Source: an uncultured bacterium (GTDB lineage: Bacteria; Bacillota; Clostridia; Lachnospirales; Lachnospiraceae). Taken from it: DNA of 64,000 nt. Location of the stretch: the NCBI GenBank assembly GCA_947243845.1, contig CAMXIF010000009.1, positions 1-64,000 of the forward strand, read 5' to 3'. The notes under the pieces are model-generated. The model was not told where the DNA came from and ran no database searches. It saw only the letters and a list, made by a program, of their open reading frames with translations. Position numbers and translations under genes: made by a program. Below are positions 35,791 through 45,902 of the stretch, in pieces; within the stretch, counting starts at the first letter, position 1, and the number at the start of each line of letters is the position of its first letter.

Positions 35791-36804
35791 TCAGTGCTTT
35801 TCCCTTTTTGAAAGCCGTTCATATTCCGCCGCCTGTTCCTCATTGCCAAGCGACCGATAGCAGTCCGCCAGCCCCTGTAATGGTATCTCACTGCCGCAGC
35901 GAATATTCAAGATGCACTCCGTCTCATAGGCCGCATTATAAAACCACACCACAGCCTCGTCATAATCTCCGATCTGCCTGTAATATTCCCCCAGCTCACA
36001 GCAAATCTCCGCACAGCCATCGCAGGCAACTACCTTCAAGGCATATTTAAAGAAATCCGCCACATCCCCGGCAATCCGCGCTGCTCTGGCTGCCACGCAG
36101 GCCGCCTCTTTCAACTCATCATCGCCCCGCGCCTCATCCACACAGGAAGCCCGGAAGAACTCCCTGGCCACCAGGAAATCCTTGCTTTCTCCGGCGATAA
36201 AAAGCTCCTTCGCATAAATATTGTGCAGTCGCTTATCCAGTATTTCTCCGGCCTGCGTCAATCTCGCAAAAGCCGCCAAATCCCTGTCCTTATGACTGTT
36301 CTGGGGCATATGGCATATCTCTATCTCGCTGTCATAAATAACAGGTGTAATCCCTATCTGCTCATGAATGGCGCCCTGCCACCGAAACGTCCGGTTTCTC
36401 TTAAAGAGTTTGGGCCTCAGTTCCCGGTCATAATTATAGATGGTTCCATGGGAAAGCTGATTAGCGTAATACATCTGCACAATCTCTATCTCCGGCAAGA
36501 GCGTCCGCTTCAACTGCAAAAAGGCTTCCCTGTTCTGCTCATCCAACACCTCGTCCGCATCCGCCGAATAAATATACTCCTTTGATGCCTTGGAAAAAGC
36601 AAAATTGCGGGCCGCCGAAAAATCATTGACCCAGGCAAAATCATAAACCTGATCCGTATACTTCGCCGCAATTTCCCGGGTAGCGTCTGTAGAACCCGTA
36701 TCCACAATGATAATCTCATCCATCAGGCCTGTCAGGCTGTCCAGACACCTCTGTAAAATGCGCTCTTCATTTTTTACAATCATACACAGACTGACTGTGA
36801 TCAT
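35791..36804 (-). CDS. Family 2 glycosyltransferase with C-terminal helical repeats
   Basis: 337 residues. The GT-A domain is N-terminal: VSLCMIVKNEERILQRCLDSL, DEIIIVDTGSTDATREIA, and the DxD-like SADADEVLD (about residue 90). From about residue 200 the chain becomes TPR-like helices (RAARIAGDVADFFKYALKVV; YYRQIGDYDEAVVWFYNA). Such enzymes add sugars to cell-surface or peptide acceptors. It follows the 118-residue membrane protein by 13 bp in a leftward group with an acyltransferase. Confidence 0.9.
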   Translation of the reverse strand: MITVSLCMIVKNEERILQRCLDSLTGLMDEIIIVDTGSTDATREIAAKYTDQVYDFAWVNDFSAARNFAFSKASKEYIYSADADEVLDEQNREAFLQLKRTLLPEIEIVQMYYANQLSHGTIYNYDRELRPKLFKRNRTFRWQGAIHEQIGITPVIYDSEIEICHMPQNSHKDRDLAAFARLTQAGEILDKRLHNIYAKELFIAGESKDFLVAREFFRASCVDEARGDDELKEAACVAARAARIAGDVADFFKYALKVVACDGCAEICCELGEYYRQIGDYDEAVVWFYNAAYETECILNIRCGSEIPLQGLADCYRSLGNEEQAAEYERLSKREKH

Positions 36805-36817
36805 ATGCTCTGCCTTT

Positions 36818-37174
36818 CTATTTATAACAAAAGTAGATATCCTTTATCATCCGTTCCTCGATGGGAAGCCAGGCCTCATTTGCCCCTGCCCGCAAAAGCA
36901 GGCTGTCATAACGGCGTCTTTTGACAAACTCCGGGGAAGCCAAAAGCCGGTATCTGGTCGTATAGGACATATCACCAATCCGTTCTTTCATATTTATGAC
37001 ATATATATCATTTTTCTTATGCAGACATTCTCTCCCCAGAAACCGGTAACTTCTGCCGTCCCAATTATATATCTGTACCGTATGGCAGCGCATAAAATGC
37101 CGTACCATCAACAATACTCCCGCAAGCAGGATCAACCCCAGCATAACCTGTATCCAGATATCCATATCCGGCAT
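36818..37174 (-). CDS. Small membrane-anchored hypothetical protein
   Basis: 118 residues with one N-terminal membrane helix (IWIQVMLGLILLAGVLLMV) and a basic soluble domain (VQIYNWDGRSYRFLGRECLHKKNDIYVINMKERIGD). I do not recognise the family. It is placed between acyltransferase and glycosyltransferase genes. A near match of the palindrome (TGACA-TATA-TATCA) is at about 36999-37012. Confidence 0.65.
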   Translation of the reverse strand: MPDMDIWIQVMLGLILLAGVLLMVRHFMRCHTVQIYNWDGRSYRFLGRECLHKKNDIYVINMKERIGDMSYTTRYRLLASPEFVKRRRYDSLLLRAGANEAWLPIEERMIKDIYFCYK

Positions 37175-37383
37175 AACTTACCCTCCCAAAATATTTCCCG
37201 CTGATAATCACAGATATCAATTATCAGCTATCAGCATATCGACCAAATACAACCGTAAAATCCGTTCGCCGTCTCGACTTATCGTCAATAGCGTATCACA
37301 CTCCCCCGCCGATTGCAATTCAAACCCGCATAAGTTAATCTCTATCCTAAACGTTACAGGCCGTAAAAAGGATAAGGCAGACA

Positions 37384-38517
37384 TTATGATGAACGCTTTA
37401 ACAGCGCCCTCATTCCCCGCTGCAGCAGCAGCGGCAGCACAATCCCCGCCGCCAGATAGACCATCTTGAAAGCCTCCGCCCCCTTTATCAGATAACAATA
37501 ATCGATGTCCGTGTAGAAACGCTCAAAGTCAAAATCCGCCAGATATCCCGTCCCGGCAGCAATCGCCGCAAGTATCATCTTGATCACCATAAATACCATG
37601 ATATGATGCATCATCACCGGATAAGTATTGCGCCCCAGATAAGCAACCGCCGAATTGTTCCCGCAAACAGGCGCGAGAATCTTCGACACCCGCAGCCAGA
37701 ATGCAACACCTGACACAACTGTCACATACGGAATGACCGGACCGTTGGCGAACGCCGTACACCACACACAGCTGTATGCCAGCCCATTACAGCACAGGTT
37801 TAATAACACCTGTATTCCCAATACAATGGCAAAATAGGGCAGATTTCCAAGCCTGTCATGCGATTCCAGCTTCCGGCGGTAGAACTGTCCCATCTGAAAG
37901 CAGGGATAGAGGAACAGAATCCTTCCCGGCATCTTATACATCCCCCACACATGTCCGTTGATCGCCAGCCATACCACTGCCATTCCCACCGCCAGTGTCC
38001 CGGTCAGAATCAGCCACTCATTATCCAGACGGATTGCCCGCAGCACAATCCGCATAAGCAGATTCATCACTTCTATAAGAAAAAGCACCGGCACAAACCA
38101 GGCCGCAAAATTATAAATATATTGATATCCATGCAGAAAGGGATCCAAAAACAACGTTTTCACCGTAACCGGTTCCCCAAACGTAAAGTCCCCCCATAAA
38201 CGCAGCAGCCAGGCAATCAACCCATAAGCCAGATTGCAGATAAAATAGGGCAAAAGCAGCCTGCGCACCTTCTTTTTAATATAGGAAAAAGGCCTCTCCT
38301 GTTCTTCCTGCCGATAGAAATAACCGGATATAAACATAAACAGCGGTACATGAAACGAATAATAAGGGAAGAGATCTCCCACCGTCAGAATATTATAGCC
38401 CAGATGCCCCGCCGCAACCATGATGATCGCCAGGGCTGAGAGGATGCCGAAAGCGGCGTTATAGCCGCCGGGAAATGTATTTTCTTTGCTTTCTGTTTGA
38501 TATGACATGCTTGTCAT
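37384..38517 (-). CDS. Acyltransferase family 3 (membrane O-acyltransferase)
   Basis: 377 residues from MTSMSYQTESKENTF; GGAAGG lies before this ATG. About ten membrane segments; SALAIIMVAAGHLGYNI gives the family's histidine in TM1, and PLFMFISGYFYRQ and the basic KKKVRRLLLPYF follow. These proteins transfer acetyl groups to surface polysaccharides. It heads the group with the small membrane protein and glycosyltransferase. Palindromes TGACA-N4-TGTCA at 37711-37724 and, touching the start codon, 38503-38516. The 209 bp after its stop (37175-37383) hold no supported gene. Confidence 0.88.
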   Translation of the reverse strand: MTSMSYQTESKENTFPGGYNAAFGILSALAIIMVAAGHLGYNILTVGDLFPYYSFHVPLFMFISGYFYRQEEQERPFSYIKKKVRRLLLPYFICNLAYGLIAWLLRLWGDFTFGEPVTVKTLFLDPFLHGYQYIYNFAAWFVPVLFLIEVMNLLMRIVLRAIRLDNEWLILTGTLAVGMAVVWLAINGHVWGMYKMPGRILFLYPCFQMGQFYRRKLESHDRLGNLPYFAIVLGIQVLLNLCCNGLAYSCVWCTAFANGPVIPYVTVVSGVAFWLRVSKILAPVCGNNSAVAYLGRNTYPVMMHHIMVFMVIKMILAAIAAGTGYLADFDFERFYTDIDYCYLIKGAEAFKMVYLAAGIVLPLLLQRGMRALLKRSS

Positions 38518-38737
38518 TTTTAACCTTCCTGACCAAAGGGTAAATTCCCCTGGAATTTCCCACAACATAAAATATTATACCATGCTCCCCCGTGAATATC
38601 CATACAAAGATATTGCGAAATAATTGCGAAACCGCTAAAATAGGCGTAGTAAATAACTAAGATAGCAACAATAATAACAATAACAAATAACAAGAACAAT
38701 AAGAACAATACAACAATTAAGAAAAGAGACCTTCTTT

Positions 38738-39811
38738 ATGAATCCGATAAACTCCAAATCCATAAGCCCACAAAAGTATTTATGCCTGCTTATTATCCTG
38801 ACTGCCCTCACGGCGCTGACCGCCTGCGGGACAAAAGATCATACAAACCCCAAACCGCCCGCCGCCCTGGCCAGTGAAGAATCCCTTCGAGCCTCAGACA
38901 TCGTGCTGGATCTTACCAATGCAGATCAGACCTCTCTGACGCCTGACGCCGTACCCACAAATCCCTACCCTGATTTAAGCGTCCCCACCTATATTACCAA
39001 AGTGGACGATACTTATTTTATTGTGGACTGCTACCACGATCAGGTCATCTATCACGACAATCTCACCGATCCTTTGTCGCAGTGGCAGGTGATGACCAAT
39101 GAAATCAGCAAAGGACATACTATCGCCAGTGATGGTTTGGTATATTTAGTTGACGATACGGAAAATAACCAGATCCTGGTATTCGAAAAGAAAGAAGGTG
39201 TATTTTACCACACCCAGACTTTTACGGAGATCGGCAGCCGGCCGCATTATATTATCTACGATGACAATACACAGACTTTCTATGCCTTAAGTTCTATGAG
39301 CGGTGAAATGTATCTCTTCCGGCACAATCCTAACGACAGCCGCATGCATCTGACTAAGGTTCACCAGATAGAACAACTTGCAGGCACCTACGTGCGCTCT
39401 TTCACCATTTCCGGAAACGATATCTATTTCGTATCCGGCATCCTCGGAAGCCCCGCCATCCTGCAGGCAGACCTTGATACCTTTGCCATCCGGGAAACTT
39501 ATCCCGTACCCGACACCATGGCCGGCATGATCCAACTCACCATAGCCGAAAAGGGCTATTTCATTACAATATCAACTGATATTAATGGAAACCAGGACTA
39601 TGCGACCATGATATACACAGACGATTTATCAAACCTGATAGAAGGAAAATACGATGATGTGTATAATCACTTCATCGGCGGAGGCACGCCATATTACGTG
39701 ACTTCCATAGATAACACTTACTATTTAACAGAGCACAGAATTCCCGGTCACTCCATCTGGAAATTCAAAATAACAGACGCTTCCATATCTGATGTCGAGG
39801 CCGTATACTAA
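38738..39811 (+). CDS. Lipoprotein with beta-propeller-like repeats
   Basis: 357 residues. Signal peptide and lipobox LTAC with the cysteine at about residue 30. After a Pro/Ala/Ser linker the mature part has repeating short beta motifs (ITKVDDTYFIVDCYHDQVIYHDN; GLVYLVDDTENNQILVFEK; PYYVTSIDNTYYLTEH), consistent with a propeller such as NHL/SMP-type. Function unknown. Its leader (about 38640-38735) is unusually rich in AACAATAA-type sequence. Confidence 0.75.
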   Translation: MNPINSKSISPQKYLCLLIILTALTALTACGTKDHTNPKPPAALASEESLRASDIVLDLTNADQTSLTPDAVPTNPYPDLSVPTYITKVDDTYFIVDCYHDQVIYHDNLTDPLSQWQVMTNEISKGHTIASDGLVYLVDDTENNQILVFEKKEGVFYHTQTFTEIGSRPHYIIYDDNTQTFYALSSMSGEMYLFRHNPNDSRMHLTKVHQIEQLAGTYVRSFTISGNDIYFVSGILGSPAILQADLDTFAIRETYPVPDTMAGMIQLTIAEKGYFITISTDINGNQDYATMIYTDDLSNLIEGKYDDVYNHFIGGGTPYYVTSIDNTYYLTEHRIPGHSIWKFKITDASISDVEAVY

Positions 39812-39857
39812 CCTTGCTTTTTTGGTTTTTTTAAAAATTAAATCTTGTTTTAATACG

Positions 39858-40118
39858 CTATTTCTGAGGTTCTCTAGGTATTACTTCATTAGAAAGGCCG
39901 CTTTCCTCTATCATTTTACGCAGTCTTTCAATCTCCTCTTCCGTATACTTTACACAATACTTATAACAGAAAATTTTGAAGCGGCATTTCCGATTCGAGC
40001 ACTCCTTAATCTTGATGCATTTGAGCCAGTATACAAAGCGTGCCACATTAAAAACTACTATCATGGTAATGAACAAGATCAAAAAAATAACCACAAACAA
40101 GTGCACAATTATATCCAT
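39858..40118 (-). CDS. Small membrane protein with cysteine cluster
   Basis: 86 residues from MDIIVHLFVVIFLIL; AAAGGTGG lies eight bases before the ATG. One N-terminal membrane helix, then CIKIKECSNRKCRFKIFCYKYCVKY, five cysteines that could bind metal, then an acidic helical tail (YTEEEIERLRKMIEESG). Family unknown. It stands alone, convergent with the lipoprotein gene. Confidence 0.65.
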   Translation of the reverse strand: MDIIVHLFVVIFLILFITMIVVFNVARFVYWLKCIKIKECSNRKCRFKIFCYKYCVKYTEEEIERLRKMIEESGLSNEVIPREPQK

Positions 40119-40214
40119 CTTTTTATCCACCTTTACATTTGTTATGTTAAGAATAACACATCCCGCATTTACTCACAATATTAGTTTGAAAAAAATATCG
40201 ATATAATTGCAAAT

Positions 40215-40268
40215 AAATACCACTTTTTGCATACTATTTCTCATTTTACTGCAAAAAGTGGTATTTTG
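40215..40268. terminator. Bidirectional terminator after carbonic anhydrase
   Basis: 15-bp perfect arms at 40216-40230 and 40251-40265 (ATACCACTTTTTGC / GCAAAAAGTGGTAT) with a 20-nt loop. Confidence 0.7.
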
Positions 40269-40282
40269 TTTATCAATCTCTG

Positions 40283-40852
40283 TTACATATCAAGGTATTC
40301 AACCTTACCGCTGCCGATATGATAGTATGCACCGCATACTTTAACGCCATTTTTCTCATCTTTCATATCCAGTTTCTCTCTGATGAGATCTACGGCACGT
40401 TTCACATTCAAACAACATGCACGGTATTCGTCCTTCTCATCACCGATCGCCCTGTGTATCTCATCTGTTATGTACTGAACGAATCCACCCGGATTCCCCT
40501 GTAACGCTGCTCCTACCGCGCCACAATGTTCGTGTCCGAGTACGACCACCAGTTTACAGCCAAGATGATCCGCCGCATACTCAACGCTTCCCAGCTGATG
40601 ATTGTCCATCACATTTCCTGCCACACGGATAACGAACACTTCTCCGATTCCGGCGGAGAAGATGCTCTCCGGTATCACTCTGGAATCTGAACACGCCACT
40701 ACGATCGCATAGGGGTGCTGACCCTCATCACAAGTCTTCTGTCTGATCTGCTGTGAGACGTCTCCCGGATTGGTGGCAGCCTGCAGGTAACGCTCATTTC
40801 CGTCCTTCAGCTTCTGCAGCGCCTCTGCTGCCGATAAATTTTCACTGTGCAT
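40283..40852 (-). CDS. Beta-class carbonic anhydrase
   Basis: 189 residues. Zinc ligands C54 (ACSDSRV, with D56 and R58), H107 and C110 (GHEHCGAVGAAL) form the beta-class site. It interconverts CO2 and bicarbonate in the cytoplasm for carboxylation and pH. Single gene with its own downstream terminator. Confidence 0.95.
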   Translation of the reverse strand: MHSENLSAAEALQKLKDGNERYLQAATNPGDVSQQIRQKTCDEGQHPYAIVVACSDSRVIPESIFSAGIGEVFVIRVAGNVMDNHQLGSVEYAADHLGCKLVVVLGHEHCGAVGAALQGNPGGFVQYITDEIHRAIGDEKDEYRACCLNVKRAVDLIREKLDMKDEKNGVKVCGAYYHIGSGKVEYLDM

Positions 40853-40927
40853 AACATAACCTCCGTTCTCTATTAGTTGATAAGTAAATTATAGCATACT
40901 TTGCGCCACGACTTCCAGCCCTTTTAG

Positions 40928-42442
40928 TCATTCCATACGCAAATACAACGGCCTGTAGTCCGTATCGAAAACTGCGTAGTCTGTCTGGTATTTTCCGCCC
41001 TGCTGCCATCGTATCTCCAACGGCTGCAGGGAATATCTGGTAACCCGGCTCCCCTCCGGCGTCAATTTGATGGTAAAAGATGCCATTCCACCCCGCACAC
41101 AGGTCTTTTCCGGCTGCGCGCTGATAAAGTTGCCAATGGAATAAAAGACCAGCATCTCATGCCCGTTGCTATCCCGCAGAACCGTACAGGGCTGCAAGAT
41201 GTGAGGATGGGTGCCGACTACCACATCTGCCTTACCTTCCAGGAAAATCTGCGCCCATTTTTTCTGGAAGTCATCCGGCTCTGATACCCCCTCCGTCCCC
41301 CAATGGACAAAGACGATGATCTTATCCGCCAGTTCCTTTGCTTCCCTCATATCCCGCTTAACCTGCTCCTCATCCTCCAGCAGATATACCTTATCGGGAT
41401 TACCCTCTGCTGTTTCCATGCCATTGACACCATACGTATAGTTAAACATGGCAAAGCGGATACCATTTCTTTTCAGTATCTCATAGGGTTTTTCTTCCAT
41501 CTCCCCCTGTGTACGTATCCCCAGGCACAAGATGTCATGATCTTCAAAAAATGCTTTTGTGGCATCCGCCCCTGCCGGTCCCTGATCCAAAGCATGATTG
41601 GTAGCGCAGGTCACCACATCAAAGCCAGCCTCCACAATTGCCTGTCCTGCCGCCTGCGGCGTACCAAACCTTGGATAGCCGCTGTAACGGGCCGGATTGT
41701 CAGTAAGAGGCGTCTCCTGGTTGATCACCGCCACATCGCTTCGCGCAATGACATCCTGAAAATTTTCAAACAAGTAACGGAAATCTCCCTGCTGTGCAAG
41801 ACCATAGTTGTATATGGGTTCATGCAGGAGATTATCTCCAAACACCGTAAACGTAACCTCGGTATCCTCTTTTGCAAAGCCCCAGGAATCCCACATCCAG
41901 CAGTTCTCCCCGCCGTCCGGCTCTGTCAGCCAGAGACGGCCCTTACCGCTTGCTGCGGACTGTACGCACATCCTGCTGACATCCTGTCCGATATAAGAGG
42001 ACATCCATTTCGGTCGAATCCCCATTTCTGTATACTCATATACAAACAAATGCTGCGACCATTTCTTCTCGTCCCTTTCCACCCAAAAAGGCATATGACG
42101 GCCATAACGCCCCCGCTTCCAGCACAGTAGTATCAATTCCTCCCGGCCGTCTGCATCAATATCCACGGACGCTGCTGCCTGCACCTTCATGTCCGCAGAA
42201 GAGGACCATGCCACTGCCTCATCACACCAGACACTGGCCTTGCGCTGCGCCAAAGCCACCGTATAGCGGCTGTCCCCGGCAGAAAGGCTGCACTCCTCCC
42301 AGATAATCCAACGCGGCAGAAATGCGCCGCCGTTCCACAGAAGATACAGAATCGCGCCGACACACAGGGCCGCCGCGATTCCCATTTTAATAATACAATT
42401 AAATTTCTTAATGCTATAATTAAATTTCCTATTCTCACTCAT
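40928..42442 (-). CDS. CapA-family metallophosphatase-like protein
   Basis: 504 residues from MSENRKFNYSIKKF. The start overlaps the upstream gene's stop by eight bases, so translation is probably coupled. One N-terminal membrane helix (KMGIAAALCVGAILYLLW) and a domain of about 130 residues precede the CapA metallophosphatase-like core (about 205-480): DVAVINQETPLTDN, ATNHALDQGPAGADAT, VFVHWGTEG and GTHPHILQP. CapA proteins act in poly-gamma-glutamate or wall-polymer assembly; other cap genes are absent, so the substrate is open. Confidence 0.85.
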   Translation of the reverse strand: MSENRKFNYSIKKFNCIIKMGIAAALCVGAILYLLWNGGAFLPRWIIWEECSLSAGDSRYTVALAQRKASVWCDEAVAWSSSADMKVQAAASVDIDADGREELILLCWKRGRYGRHMPFWVERDEKKWSQHLFVYEYTEMGIRPKWMSSYIGQDVSRMCVQSAASGKGRLWLTEPDGGENCWMWDSWGFAKEDTEVTFTVFGDNLLHEPIYNYGLAQQGDFRYLFENFQDVIARSDVAVINQETPLTDNPARYSGYPRFGTPQAAGQAIVEAGFDVVTCATNHALDQGPAGADATKAFFEDHDILCLGIRTQGEMEEKPYEILKRNGIRFAMFNYTYGVNGMETAEGNPDKVYLLEDEEQVKRDMREAKELADKIIVFVHWGTEGVSEPDDFQKKWAQIFLEGKADVVVGTHPHILQPCTVLRDSNGHEMLVFYSIGNFISAQPEKTCVRGGMASFTIKLTPEGSRVTRYSLQPLEIRWQQGGKYQTDYAVFDTDYRPLYLRME

Positions 42443-44675
42443 ATTTATATCGGTAACTCTCCGTCCAGGCCGGCTGTAATATCTCCAGATCGTAATGATA
42501 TTCTCCCATTTCATCCGGCTCAATCCCCAGCATCTGATGCCACTTGTTATCGGTCAACCTGTCTTCCAACGGCCACGGGAACTGATAGAACATATAGGCA
42601 CTCCCCGCAGCAACTTTCACCCTGCCATCCACTTTGACCACCACATAAATCCTGGATGGATTGCCCGTTGCTATCTCCAGCACACTTCCATTCGGGTCTG
42701 TGGCGATATCCACCACCACTGCTGCCGGAATCGGTACGGCGCCTCCCTCATCGGCAGTATCCTTAATCGTCTCATACCAGAAATGTTCCAGATTGCCGCC
42801 GTAGGCCCTGATAAACTCATACTCCTCATCTGTTAACACTTCTTCTCGCAATTCCTTTTCGGATATGCTCTGAAGTTGAACGGCCATCTGGGACAGACGT
42901 AATAAATTCTCCTCGTCTGCGGCCTCCAGCATCCCATAACGCTTCAATCCCTGCGCCGTCTGATCTGCCAGCACGGCAAACCTTGCATACACAAGCGGTT
43001 CCGGCTCTACATAACCCCTGTCGTCAATCTCTTCATCATAACCGCCGCCCATCTCCGCCATTACCTGTTTACTGTAGAGCACGGTATCGTGTTTTAATTC
43101 CGTAAAGCTGCCCGCGAAACACTCCAGATCTTTCTTGGCCCACGCCTCGCCTTGCATAAACACAGGATAACCTTCTCCCTTTTCCTGCAGCAACGGTCTT
43201 AACGTATTTATCCAGCATGCATACAGGCTGGCCGACCACAGGCCGGTGTTTTCCCCGGCAAGCTGGGTTCTCAGCATCTCCATATTCTCCATGTATCCGG
43301 CATACTCCGTCTCTCCTGCCTCCTGCAGGATCTGCAGGGCCGTCTCGCTGCCCAGCGCCGCCGGGATATCCAGCACGTCCGGGAGCATACGCATCCCACC
43401 TGTGCTATTTTCCTGCACCTGACTGTAAAGAAGTTTCTGCATCACAGAAGCATCTATGCTAAAACGCTGTCCCATAAACCGAAATCCGCGGATGACATTA
43501 TCTTCCCCATCAAAAATCGGAATAGAATTGATCTGCGGCGCCGGAAGTGTCGCGGTAAGTTCATGGAACTGCGCAAAAGAATCTTTCTCGGCAGACAACT
43601 TATCCAACGTTGGATTCTCACCATACACTTCACGGGCAGCCTCCGCATACTCGCACACTCCCAGGTCATCGCTGGCGCCCGCAAAGAAAGAGGTCACTGC
43701 ATAGATGGATTCCCATAATGCATACGCCTGGGCATCCTCTGTCAACGCCATCGTCATCAGCAGTGCGCTCCTGTCCATCTCCTCCTCTTCCTGCTTGAAA
43801 TGTATCCTGCCATACCACATCATGGCCTTAAAATACTGTTCCAGTGCAGAATCTCCCTTGTAATAACCACGGGGCGCATACTGCGAATAGTCTTCCTCAT
43901 CCCCGGTAATGGCAGACCTGGTAATCCCTTTGCCCTGCTCAATCTTCGCAAGTTCTTCCCGTACCATATCCGCCGCATAATCGGCAGGAACCACTGTATC
44001 GTCAAGAAGGCTGGCTCCAACGGTAAAAAAAGCCACATTTCGAATGGCCGCGTTCTCCCACTCGCTGCCCTTCAACTGCTCATATTGTTCCATACTGTCA
44101 GTCATCATCCGTTCACTCAGCTGCATAAGCGCGTCCGACAGCTGCTTCTTCTCAATGCCTTTTAATAAATAGGCAAAATAGAGATGATATGTATGCATCA
44201 GCGAATCCACCGTCACAAAATTCGGAATCTGTCCATATCTGTTCGTCTCATAAATCTCATAAAATTCCCAGTCTGCAGCCCCAAGCACCACAAAACCATT
44301 CTCCGCCAGCTTTTCTTTGACCGAATCTTCAAAATAAAACTGCTCCAGATTCTCTACATTACTCAAATCCGCTGCAATCTCATAGGGCGTCACATTGGGT
44401 GTCACCGTCACATCCGCCATCATGCCCCAATCAATCATCTGTGGTCTTTGTCCTTCCCCAACCGGGAAAGATATTGCCGGTTCCTGTTCCTGCTTCCCTG
44501 CATCCTCCCGGTTTTCTTTCTCTGCAGGTGACTCCTCTTCCTCTTCCCTGCGCTCTTTTAAATCCGCTGTCTCTTTCTCCTGCGGCCGCTTTTCTATAGA
44601 TGTATCCGCCGCACAGGCACACAAAAGGCTGACAGACAAAAGAAGCGCTATGATGGAATAAATTTTCCTTTTCAT
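42435..44675 (-). CDS. DUF3160-family lipoprotein
   Basis: 746 residues from MKRKIYSIIALLLSVSLLCAC; GGAGGGGG lies before the ATG. The lipobox puts the cysteine at about residue 21. A Glu/Lys-rich linker follows, then the long DUF3160 domain (NFVTVDSLMHTYHLYFAYLLKGIE; GFRFMGQRFSIDASVMQKLLY; YVVVKVDGRVKVAAGSAYMFYQF). The family has no known function that I can name. It is translationally coupled to the CapA-like gene, which suggests a shared extracellular process. Confidence 0.88.
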   Translation of the reverse strand: MKRKIYSIIALLLSVSLLCACAADTSIEKRPQEKETADLKERREEEEESPAEKENREDAGKQEQEPAISFPVGEGQRPQMIDWGMMADVTVTPNVTPYEIAADLSNVENLEQFYFEDSVKEKLAENGFVVLGAADWEFYEIYETNRYGQIPNFVTVDSLMHTYHLYFAYLLKGIEKKQLSDALMQLSERMMTDSMEQYEQLKGSEWENAAIRNVAFFTVGASLLDDTVVPADYAADMVREELAKIEQGKGITRSAITGDEEDYSQYAPRGYYKGDSALEQYFKAMMWYGRIHFKQEEEEMDRSALLMTMALTEDAQAYALWESIYAVTSFFAGASDDLGVCEYAEAAREVYGENPTLDKLSAEKDSFAQFHELTATLPAPQINSIPIFDGEDNVIRGFRFMGQRFSIDASVMQKLLYSQVQENSTGGMRMLPDVLDIPAALGSETALQILQEAGETEYAGYMENMEMLRTQLAGENTGLWSASLYACWINTLRPLLQEKGEGYPVFMQGEAWAKKDLECFAGSFTELKHDTVLYSKQVMAEMGGGYDEEIDDRGYVEPEPLVYARFAVLADQTAQGLKRYGMLEAADEENLLRLSQMAVQLQSISEKELREEVLTDEEYEFIRAYGGNLEHFWYETIKDTADEGGAVPIPAAVVVDIATDPNGSVLEIATGNPSRIYVVVKVDGRVKVAAGSAYMFYQFPWPLEDRLTDNKWHQMLGIEPDEMGEYHYDLEILQPAWTESYRYKYE

Positions 44676-44756
44676 GTGAATTCCCCCTCCTGTTATGACA
44701 GGTTCCGATAAGTTCCTGCCTGATATTAAACTCCCACACACCTGTGCGATATTCTG

Positions 44757-45902
44757 TTACACAGTCTTAAACTTCTCAATATAAACCGGGAACGTATCCG
44801 TTCCTTTCATCTCTTTGCCCGCTGTAATTGTGACATTCTTGTCAGTAATGAGATATTCCACATTTGCGCCGGCTTCCACCACGGTATCCTGCATCAGGAT
44901 ACAATTCTTGATCTTGGCGCCTTTGCCAACCCTAACGCCACGGAAGATTACGCTGTTCTCCACTTCACCTTCGATCACGCAGCCGTCTGCCATCATCACA
45001 TTCTGAACCTTTGCGCCATCCTTATAGTGAGTCGGGTTATCACCGCGGATTTTCGTATAGATGGGAGCCGCTGAGAACAATCCGTCCAGATTGTAATCAT
45101 CCAGCAGTTTCATATTCTCTTCAAAGTAACTCTTCATACCGCTGATGCGCGCCACATAACCCGTATATTTGTAGGCCTGTACATTCAGCTTGTTAAGCTG
45201 CGGCATGATCACATCACGCATGAAGAAGGATTTACCCTGCATGTATGCGGTGCTGACAAGTTCGATCAGCAGTTCGCGCCCGATGACGAAGATATTCATG
45301 GAAGTATTCTGTACACCCTCCGTTTTCGGATTGATGCTCACCTTACGGATACGTCCCTGCTCCACATCAAATGTATAATAGAAGATTCTGTCGCTGGTCT
45401 GATAGTCCAGCAGTTCCTTGGGCAGTTCCTGCTCATTGTAAGCGATTGTGATATCTGCACCGCTGTCCATATGTTCCTGAAGCATTGCGTTGAAATCAAA
45501 GTTGACCACCACATTGGTATCTGACATCACCACATATTCCTCTTTCTGGGATTTCAGGAAATCCAGAAGATTTGCCAGTGCACCGGCACGTCCCACATAA
45601 GGACCGCTCACTTCTTTCTCCGCAAAAGGCGGGAAAATATGCAGGCCGCCGTTCTTGCGGACCAGATCCCACTCACGGCCAGATCCCAGATGATCCATCA
45701 GGGAATGATAGTTCTTATTCACGACCACGGAAATATTATCAATGCCGGAATGTGTCATGCTGGACAGGACAAAATCAATGATACGATAACGGCTGGCAAA
45801 GGGAATAGAAGCCATCAAACGCACACTGACCAGTTCCGGAACCAGAGCGTCATAACTGTTAGGAAAAATAATACCGATTACATTTGTGCTCGACTTTATC
45901 AT
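44757..45902 (-). CDS. glgD: Glucose-1-phosphate adenylyltransferase regulatory subunit
   Basis: 381 residues. Resembles GlgC in fold (N-terminal nucleotidyltransferase-like, C-terminal left-handed beta helix with [25 protein letters not shown]) but lacks the GGxGxRL-type loop at its N-terminus ([16 protein letters not shown]), as is usual for GlgD. It forms a complex with GlgC to make ADP-glucose for glycogen. Its start overlaps the glgC stop by four bases. Palindrome TGACA-N4-TGTCA at 44831-44844. Confidence 0.95.
   Translation of the reverse strand: MIKSSTNVIGIIFPNSYDALVPELVSVRLMASIPFASRYRIIDFVLSSMTHSGIDNISVVVNKNYHSLMDHLGSGREWDLVRKNGGLHIFPPFAEKEVSGPYVGRAGALANLLDFLKSQKEEYVVMSDTNVVVNFDFNAMLQEHMDSGADITIAYNEQELPKELLDYQTSDRIFYYTFDVEQGRIRKVSINPKTEGVQNTSMNIFVIGRELLIELVSTAYMQGKSFFMRDVIMPQLNKLNVQAYKYTGYVARISGMKSYFEENMKLLDDYNLDGLFSAAPIYTKIRGDNPTHYKDGAKVQNVMMADGCVIEGEVENSVIFRGVRVGKGAKIKNCILMQDTVVEAGANVEYLITDKNVTITAGKEMKGTDTFPVYIEKFKTV

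Noticed and set aside
37217..37498. Minus-strand ORF of 93 codons overlapping the acyltransferase end
   Set aside because: The first half is a frame-shifted reading of the acyltransferase C-terminus; the second half lacks a start with ribosome site.
38520..38708. Hydrophobic minus-strand ORF (MFLLFLLFVIVIIVAILV...) upstream of the acyltransferase
   Set aside because: It is the antisense of the AACAATAA low-complexity leader; the hydrophobic look comes from base composition.
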